DNA from: Catonia carolina
Lineage: Eukaryota; Arthropoda; Insecta; Hemiptera; Achilidae
Assembly: GCA_035578175.1 (NCBI GenBank)
Contig: JAQMRL010000001.1
Span: forward strand, 370,195,720-370,259,719
Direction: 5' to 3'
DNA length: 64,000 nt
The notes under the pieces were generated by a model. It saw only the letters and a program-made list of their open reading frames with translations. It had not been told where the DNA came from and did no database searches. The position numbers were made by a program, and so were the translations under genes. Of the stretch, positions 56,613 through 64,000 are shown one piece after another. Every line of letters begins with the position of its first letter. Positions within the stretch are counted from its first letter, which is position 1.

Positions 56613-57535
56613 CAAAATTTCTTAAGAACGGAACATCGTACGAACTTGAAACTTAAAACTTATGTTAGATACTACTACCGGACCCGACACGAACATTTTC
56701 ATTAAAATCGGTGAACCAGAAGTAGTAGTTTATTCGTGTCATTTTTCGCTTTTTTGCGATTTTCTCAAAAACGGCACCTACGAATTTTTTTATATCGCCT
56801 CGTTTACTAAATTTTTTATGCTCTATAAGATAGGATAGGTAACATGTCTGCTCAAATTCTTGGAGAGGCTGTGCTCTCGTAGCAAAAAATGATTTTTTTT
56901 AAAAGATTGCGGTTTTAATACGTATTTTAGCGCAAAAATGTAATGCAATAAGTTTTGAAAGAATTTAAAATCCTACTTTTATTTCAAAAAATTTTTTGTA
57001 TAACGCTTAGTTTAGCGGTAATTAGAGATTTTCTGTCTTCTTTTTTCTCGAAAATCTGTAAAAAATCGATTTTTTTAAGATTTCAGCCTTAGTATACATT
57101 TTACGACAAACGTGTATTAATCAAATTTATAGAAAATTAAAAGATCTACACCGTTTATTTAGCGCATTTTTTCTACAGAGCCTAGTTTAGCGTGAAAGAG
57201 TGATTTCCGTATTTGCTAAATTGAGGTTGATTTTCATTTTGTATCATTCACTCATGATTGAAATTAGGTTATGTTTATTAAGGTTAATTTTTTTGTTTAT
57301 TTTTAATGTTTTATTACTAATGTTAGGTTATATTGTTAATAATTAACAATAATTTAAAAGAAAGACTTATTATTATTAACTTATTATTAGATTATTATTG
57401 TTAATAATTATTGTTAAAATTAACAATATAACCTAACATTAGTAATAAAACATTAAACACTCACACAACTTTCTCTTGCCAATGCAAATAATTATTATTT
57501 GCATTGGCAAGAGAAAGTTGTGTGAGTGTTTAACA
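56419..57535 (+). repeat. R1 family copy e with long (GT)n and inverted tail
   Basis: The fullest + strand copy. It comprises the left end 'actttctcttgcctaatcaa', the block 'caatttttcgaaattaagtt', 'ccctgaacccaaaaaacata', a (GT)n run at about 56551-56610, 'gaacggaacatcgtacgaac' and the long AT-rich body, then 'ttactaatgttaggttatat' near 57310. The normal tail is then expanded by inverted duplication (57308-57532). Confidence 0.88.
57308..57532. repeat. Nested palindromes at the R1 tail
   Basis: The ~38-bp segment taatgttttattactaatgt..tgttaat (57308-57346) reappears inverted at about 57419-57456. Immediately after it comes a near-perfect palindrome of about 76 bp (57457-57532): aaacactcacacaactttct..gcaaataa and its complement ttatttgc..gttgtgtgagtgttt. 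The tail thus occurs in plus, minus and plus order. Confidence 0.85.
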
Positions 57536-58589
57536 ACAGATTTTTTTTTTTTTTAGTTTAGTTACAGTATTATAATAATTACTTATACTAGCAACTCCGC
57601 TAAATTTGCCTCGTATTCATAAAAAAATTTATTTACGGATCGTACCACAAGTTGCCGATCTAGCAGGGGGACACGACCCCCTAAAGCATAATAAACTACT
57701 ATAGAAAAATATATTTATACGAAATGATTATACTAAACTGTCAATAAGACGTACGTAAAAACGTTCAAAACTTAACTGGGAATATAACGTGGCAACATCG
57801 CAAAGATTTCTTCGCTAAAACCATCAACTTAGCAGTCAACTGAGCATCCAAACTCAGCTTCCAAAGCTATCTCTTTTATATTTTAATATCTAACTTTTCC
57901 TTTAAATAAAGTTTTGAAGATATAAAAAATTTACTAGCAAATAAAATTTAATTTTTTAATCATGCAATTATTAACAGAAGAGTTAACTATTTCTGTCGGC
58001 GTTTGAATTGACTAAATAATAACGTTTTGTTAGAAATACAAGAGTATTTAAACGAAATTTGATATTAAACATTATTTAATATTCTTATAAACGCGCTGAC
58101 GAATTCCTTAATGCTATTAAAGTAATACAATTTTTAAAGCTGATTTTTATTAAAATTTAATTCACAAAAATCCTTTTGAATAAAACCCAGACTTCAAAAA
58201 AATTAAATATGAGAATGATTTTATTTCTTTAGAATGTTTTTTATTAATTTTAATTTCAACGAAAGTAATAAAAATGTATTAACAAAAAACTAATAAGTTC
58301 TTTTAGATGAATTATATTATGTACACATGAATTATTGGAATATTCTTATCATATTATTATAATATTTTATTACATCTACCTTTCTTTTTTAACGTATAAT
58401 TTTCTTTCTCCGATCCTATTTTAGTGGTTAGAGTTCAACGATCATGTTAAATTTTTTACACTTTTTTAACTTTATTTATTGTAATTTTACGACTGTTCAA
58501 TCTGTCAACTAGTGAAAATGATAACAGTTACAATATTGTTATTAATTACTTCAAAGAGACACCAACCAACAAGACTTTGTTGTTGGTCT
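57536..58589. other. Unassigned AT-rich DNA
   Basis: A short GC-richer patch (57630-57700, 'gccgatctagcagggggaca') was not identified. No gene recognised. Confidence 0.4.
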
Positions 58590-59550
58590 TGGGGAATTAC
58601 CAGCGAGATGTTCAACGTCTAATCACATATAAAGGGGTACCGATGGTTAAACATTTTGTCCTTAAATCTGAGATAAAGACTGAAAAAAATAATCGTTATG
58701 TAAGGTACAAGTATTGTGTTCGAGAGGAAAGAAGAAGACTGAGGAAGTACGTCGGAGAGCCTTTGACTGAAATCAGGTGAGGCTGGAACGCTTTAAATAG
58801 ATGTTTAGTAAAGTCATCAGCTTTGTCTTTGTCAGATATCAGCCATGTACCATTTTTATTTCTCAGAGGTGGAAATGGTGGGTGATATCTCAGAATGCGT
58901 GTAGTAGCACTCCAGCCATATTTTTGGGATAGAAATTTCTGGAAAATATTGGATTCATATGACACAGATTTAAAATCTGTAATGAGGCACTTTAGTTCGT
59001 TATTAATCTTTCGTAACAGATTTTGTCATGGGGACCACTAGAAAGTCGCCATTTTTTCCTGGTTCTCCTTTTCTCACTTACTGAAACACGAATGTAGTTG
59101 GGGTAAGTAGAATACCCATTATTCATTTTATTTGTCCGCAGCAAAAATACTTTTTGGACAACTGTAACAAACTGTTCTACTGAAAGTTCTATAGCATGGT
59201 CAGATTTTAACAGAATTCGAAGGGTTAACTTTTAGTTGACTTCATCTCGAAATTTTTCACACTTCAAATATCCAGAAGTGCGAGATGGACTAGAAAGCTT
59301 AGAAAAACCTCTTGATGAAAGTAAAGATTGTTAATGTTCTTAGTTACAAAACAAAATCAAGAAAATCTGGCTGTTTATTTTGCGCTATTGGCCTGTAAGT
59401 ATAGCCACAAGGGGATAAAACGAATAGTTTTTTTGATATATACAAGTAGGAAAATTTCGTCCTTGGCAATTATTGAAACTGGAGCTCCACTACTCATGTT
59501 TAGCGTTAAAATCGCCGCCTACTATAAAATAACTAATTGGAGACGATAGT
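58590..59550 (-). pseudogene. Jockey-like ORF2: endonuclease end to RT start, decayed
   Basis: The minus strand from 59550 downward first gives GGDFNAKHE and WSSSFNNCQGR-like residues (about 59440-59540). This is the GDFNAKH active-site block of the APE-type endonuclease. Then come KKWRLSSGPHDK (about 59005-59045) and, in an open frame at 58696-58965, YESNIFQKFLSQKYGWSATT and LRNKNGTWLISDKDKADDFT followed by KHLFKAF. The 'GTW..SD.(D/E)KA..F..HL...F' block sits between endonuclease and RT in Jockey-clade ORF2. Frameshifts and stops separate the parts, and the RT palm itself is not recognisable beyond 58690. It is a dead copy, probably cut at its 3' side. Confidence 0.8.
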
Positions 59551-60702
59551 ACTTCGGACAAGTTACGCGCGGAGAAAAATACCATTTGCTGCAGTTGATA
59601 TCCTAAGGAAAAATAGCAGTGGAGAGGAGTACAGGAAAATGAAGAATATTCTAATCAAGAAACCTACAATATAACTGTCTACCATCCATAACTTTGCCGC
59701 TGCGGGATGAAGCAGACGAATTTCCATTCTGCCATTATGGTACCTTAGGTTGCTTAGTTATCATGAGTATCTACTATTACTTATTCTGGAAATATTGTTT
59801 TGTCTGTTCCTGTGCCATTACAACACCGTGATTACCGTGATCGTATAGTTTACCACCACGGCCTTAACAACCGATGTTTTAAAACCACCTGGCTGTCCTG
59901 ACCATTTCATATGCGTTCCTTACATTCTTTACAGAAGCGTAGTAACCAGCAGAACATAATAAATTTACTCCTTTGTGAAACTGTTTAGAGCAGTAGTGTC
60001 AAAATGAGAATTTCTTTTGTTGTAATCGCCAACCTACAATAGGAGATTCTCCTTTCGGTGCCTTTTGCACAGAAGGAAGTAGTACTACAACCAAAATGGG
60101 CGGAGTACCTTCTACAACCGGCGTCTAAGGGGTAAAAAAGACGTTAAGAGAAACAATTTATTTTAAAAGAAGAAACAATCCAATTTCTTGATCAATAAAT
60201 GTGATTTTATCTTTTAAAGACTATCACTAAGTCCTCAATAGACTGTTGTTTGTAATAGTGGGGGGGACACAATATGTCGTACATGTGGAAAAATTCTCTT
60301 GATCTGAACTTGTGTTTATAGTCAGATATAAAACCAAACAAGTCATTATCAAACTTAAAAAAAATCTCATAACTGTTAAAAAATATAAGTCTGTAACTTA
60401 AACTGAACTATAAATTTTCAAATAAACTGGATTACGAATTTGTAAGTAAAACTTGACGTTATGAAGACAGTGATTTTTTGTGTTGAAAAACCATAGCAGT
60501 TATAATTGCTGGCGTATAAGATTGCATATCTGCTAGAGAGAGATAGTGATTGCCGGGTGGGGTACGTGGTGCAATAGTCATGTCTTGCTAATAACATAGT
60601 ATTAGTATAGTAATGCTTACAGCTGATTTTTTTACACGTCATCACACTGTCAATAACAACTATCTATATTTATATTAGCTGTTTCCTTTAATTGTTGTTT
60701 TT
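59551..60702. other. Unassigned DNA, possibly upstream part of the Jockey-like element
   Basis: The minus strand here could hold ORF1 and 5' sequence of the element at 58590-59550, but I see no zinc-knuckle or other ORF1 signature. No other gene recognised. Confidence 0.35.
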
Positions 60703-60712
60703 AGGTACAGTA

Positions 60713-61062
60713 ACCCACCAGGTTGGTCTAGAGGTAAAGTCGTCGCCGAGAGTCAGCTTTAACAGCTGATTTTTAGAAACGAAGGTTCCTGGTTCAAATC
60801 CTACTAAAGGTAGTTACTTTTATATGGATTGGAATATTAGACAGCGGTTACCGGTGTACTTTGACGGTTGGGGTTTAATTAACCATACTTTCCCAGGAAT
60901 GGTCGGCTTGGTTCTGTACTGTACAAGACTACATCTCATTTACACGTCATACACATCATCCTCATCTCATTGGGTCATGGGGTTGCTTATTACTCTGAAT
61001 TGAACGTATTGCAACGTACACAAATTAGGAATAAAAAAATAATTAAAAAAATAAATAAAAAA
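60713..61062 (+). repeat. SINE-A copy, full length with perfect 10-bp target duplication
   Basis: Flanked by aggtacagta at 60703-60712 and again at 61063-61072. The head 'accaggttggtctagaggta' contains the A box, and ggttcaaatcc is the B box. The body follows the SINE-A consensus ('gtcatggggttgcttatta', 'gtattgcaacgtacacaaat') and ends in an A-rich tail ('aataaaaaaataattaaaaa'). The exact duplication indicates L1-type target-primed insertion and a fairly young copy. Confidence 0.95.
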
Positions 61063-61072
61063 AGGTACAGTA

Positions 61073-61967
61073 GTGCATACGTTCTGCGGGTTGCATAAAT
61101 ACAAGTGCAATCTTATACGCCGGCATCAATACTAACAACGACTGTAAATGAGTTAAATTTGCATTTAAGTACGCGTAATTTTCTTCTCAGCGATTACAAA
61201 CATTACCAAAATCAATTTAAAATTTTCATTTCAAGAAAATTATCAGTGCATAAAAATTTTTATCATACTTTATTATTATAAAACAATAAATTTATGACAT
61301 AAAATGATAGCTGATGTAAACTCAATCTACTGCTTGAAAATAAAAATGTTCCATCGTATAGTTTGTAATGTTATTTGCTGGCATTAATCCAAGGAAAAAC
61401 TAAGAAAAATAGAAAATAAGAAGCTTCAGAAAAGAGCTTTTAACTTTAAAATCTAACTCTGTTCGTTCCATGTACCAGAGTTACCCTTCCTTTAACTGAA
61501 CGAGTGGTAATGTTACGTGGGCTGTTGTTATGGACACTGCAAGGACACTCTGCTAGTGATAAAGTTTCTGCCAACAAGTTACTTCCTTAATATCTATGTT
61601 ACCCTTAACACTGATGTAGTTTAAAATAGACTTGTAGATGCATTACTGTAGGTTATGAAAGGAGCAAAATTACATATCAGGGAAAACATTGTTTTATAAA
61701 AGCAAAAAAATAACTAGTGTGCTATTCTTAATAAAAAAACAAGTTTTAAAATAATAAGTTTTATCTTAAAAACCATTAACCCATTTCTCAACAATGTGGT
61801 ACCTAATTTAATATACCTACTTTTAAAAGTAACAAATTTCATTTCTTTGCTAATACATTTTTCAGCTGGTTATACATCTCCCTTTATTAATATAATGATT
61901 GAGAATGTGGTATCAAAAGATTATTTCTAGGTATTCCAGTCTATACTAATGTAATTATAAAAATCTG
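61073..61967. other. Unassigned DNA
   Basis: No gene or repeat recognised. Confidence 0.4.
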
Positions 61968-62858
61968 GTGTGAAACACTCACACAACTTTCACTTGCCAA
62001 AGCAAATTATTAACGATATAATCTAACATTAGTACTAATAAAACATTAGAAATAAACAAAAAAACTTACCTCAACAAACATAACCTAATTTTAAACATGA
62101 GTGAAGGACCCAAGATCACTATTTCGTGCTAAACTAGGCTCTTTAGAGAAAAATGCTTTAAATAAAAGTTGTAGATTTTTTAATTTCCTATAAATTTGAT
62201 TATACACTTAAGTCGTAAAATGACATACTAAGGCTGAAATCTTTAAAAAATTGATTTTTTTACACATTTTCGTAGAAAAAAAAACAGAAAATCACTAATT
62301 TCTGCTAAACTTAACGTTATACAAAAAAATGGTTGAAATAAAAGTTGTAGGATTTTAAATTCTCTACAACTTTTATTATATACATTTTCATTTCAGCGCT
62401 AAAATGCATATTAAAGCCGCAATCTTAAAAAAACAATTTTTTTACCTGAAAACAGCCTTTCCAAGAATTTCAGCAGACATGGGTCCTACCCTATCTTATA
62501 GAGCATAAAAAATTTAGTAAACGATGCGATTTAAAAAATATCGTAGGAGCCGTTTTTGAGAAGTCGCAAAAAGTGAAAAATGACTTAAATAAACTTCTAC
62601 TTCCGGTGGACCGATTTTGAAGAAAATGTTCGGGTCGTGTCCTCTAGTGGTATCTAACTTAAGTTTCACGTTTCAAGTTCGTACGATGATCCGTTCTTGA
62701 TATATTCTGTTCACACACATACCAATCGCTAAAAACATTTTTTGGGTTCAGGGGTTCTGAAAACGTGTAGATCCGGTGAAAACTCGATTTCGAAAAATCG
62801 ACATGAAAACAATACTTTACTTCCTATATATCCATATAGGCGAGAAGAAGTAAAAAAG
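61968..62858 (-). repeat. R1 family copy f, full length, inverted
   Basis: This is the cleanest copy and sets the family length at about 0.9 kb. In + orientation it starts with the tail complement 'ggtgtgaaacactcacacaa' and 'ctttcacttgccaaagcaa'. It ends at 'ccatataggcgagaagaagt' (the complement of the R1 left end). The microsatellite is reduced to 'cacacacatacc'. No frame is open for more than a few dozen codons. Confidence 0.88.
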
Positions 62859-63119
62859 TAATGGTTGTTTGTAAAAGCTCAGTGTTTGTAAAACATCAGA
62901 ATCTACCCAAACGATTTCAGGAACTCTTTTACTGTTGAGACGCTTAGAGTTTACTGAGTAACATAGGCTAAATGGCATTAAGTCAATATTTTAAATTTTA
63001 AAAAAGTATGATTGGTTAACGTCAACTTTTATTTTATTTTTTGTTTGTTATAAGGTTTTTTGGGAAAATTATTTATTTTTTCTATAAATATGACATCATT
63101 CCATACTCTGATGTTGTTT
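62859..63119. other. Short unassigned segment
   Basis: No recognisable feature. Confidence 0.35.
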
Positions 63120-63730
63120 ACCTAAACGATATCAGAGGTTTTTTACTAAGTGAAACGAGGAGTAAAGTGGTTTACCATTGCCTTCCTCACTGAGTAAACA
63201 AGTAAAGGCCAAGCCAATTGCTGTGAGCGCTGGACTACGCATGCGCATACTTGACTTCGACCCCGCATACCCCTCCGTCCAACAGTAAGATGTACAGTCA
63301 GAATGTTGTTGAAAATTTACAACACCCATTGTATTTTGTAGACATGCTATTCCATTGTTGATTACGTATGCTGCACTATTACAGTACATACAAGACTATA
63401 TTAATGCAGACGTACGTTTTGCCTAGCGCTCTCTTTACGAAAATCAGGCTATATCCTTATCAGCATGCCCGACCCTCCAGAAAGCATCTACTTTCCACCC
63501 TGAAAATGACACCTTCACTTCATTCACCACAAAGGCTGGCTGTAAAATGAAATTTATTACTTTCACAAGTGATAACTCTGATTAGTGTCTTTTACACCAG
63601 TACCATTTTTTTTCTTAAATGATTCAGTCATTTTATTGGCTGATCATGTGATAAGGACCAGAACTTTTTTTGTAGCCCTGAAACTAATAGATTCAGTGCA
63701 AATAATTTAACACTCCACCTGTCTAGTATG
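63120..63730 (-). repeat. R2 family copy, inverted, with ~235-bp insert
   Basis: The unit is recognisable at 63120-63205 ('aaacgaggagtaaagtggtt', 'cttcctcactgagtaaaca'). It resumes at about 63456 ('tatcagcatgcccgaccctc') to 63730 ('aacactccacctgtctagta'). The intervening 63206-63450 is not part of other R2 copies and was not identified. Confidence 0.75.
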
Positions 63731-63760
63731 GACAGCTGTATTCTTCTTGTTTCAATTTTT

Positions 63761-63879
63761 TACTTTCTCTTGCCTATATGAATAGCCTATATAGGAAGGA
63801 AAGTATTGTTTTCATGTCGATTTTTCGAAAACAAGTTTTCACCGGATATACATGTTTTCAGACCCCGAACCCAAAAATG
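63761..63879 (+). repeat. R1 family copy g, left end only
   Basis: Contains 'tactttctcttgcctatatg', 'ggaaagtattgttttcatgt', 'cgatttttcgaaaacaagtt' and 'caccggatatacatgttttc' and stops at 'gaacccaaaaa'. The following sequence to 64000 is not R1 and is unassigned. Confidence 0.8.
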
Positions 63880-64000
63880 GGGTATGCGAGAAGTATTACT
63901 TTAAGTTTAGTTTGCCGTGAAGCACAGCTATTGAGGGAATTGCTTGTATTTAATAAACTATTAAAAATATTGCACTTTTCAATACATTGATGGATGCATT

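Noticed and set aside
60713..60790. Possible tRNA gene at the SINE-A head
   Set aside because: The same head and 350-bp body recur at least five times with target duplications, so it is a SINE promoter and not a tRNA gene.
1..64000. CRISPR array, bacterial operon or phage-like system
   Set aside because: No regularly spaced direct repeats with unique spacers, and no ribosome-binding-site-led compact genes. Splice sites, SINEs and transposons mark it as eukaryotic nuclear DNA.

Overview
This window looks like AT-rich nuclear DNA from an arthropod, most likely an insect, dominated by interspersed repeats. The evidence is spliced exons of an insect-type tachykinin receptor, several tRNA-derived SINE families, a Penelope-like element, Helitrons, mariner- and pogo-like DNA transposons, and many decayed non-LTR reverse-transcriptase fragments. 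The exact order is not shown by the sequence; Hemiptera is only a guess.

The one host gene I recognise is a + strand rhodopsin-like GPCR closest to TkR99D. Two exons are visible: 19403-19599 (TM6, third extracellular loop, TM7) and 44459-44604 (start of the cytoplasmic tail). A 24,859-bp intron separates them. Upstream exons and the last exon were not found, so 1-19402 and 44605-64000 are probably intron or flanking DNA of this gene. A second exon-like open segment at 41318-41651 lies in the large intron and has the same entry phase as the tail exon. It could be an alternative C-terminus, but it is unassigned.

Layout. 1-19 kb: non-LTR fragments, a MITE, a 0.9-kb TG-microsatellite repeat family (R1), a rearranged mariner, a possible solo LTR, a SINE and a short Helitron. 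19.4-44.6 kb (intron): SINEs, paired Penelope terminal repeats, RT-element deletion derivatives (family R2), a 2.2-kb foldback element with 566-bp arms, a Helitron carrying a Penelope-like element inside its microsatellite, a 170-bp tandem array and a pogo-like element with a nested SINE. 44.6-64 kb: more R1, R2 and SINE copies, a 130-bp tandem duplication, a SINE interrupted by a probable retrocopy, and an antisense Jockey-like element.

The only long open frame is the 476-codon Penelope RT/GIY-YIG frame at 34050-35480. No rRNA gene, CRISPR array or intact tRNA gene was seen; tRNA-like promoter boxes all belong to SINEs. The least explained structures are the intronic exon-like segment, the long foldback element, the inward-duplicated mariner, the multiply inverted R1 tail and the 130-bp duplication. 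Repeat boundaries were read by eye and are approximate unless stated.
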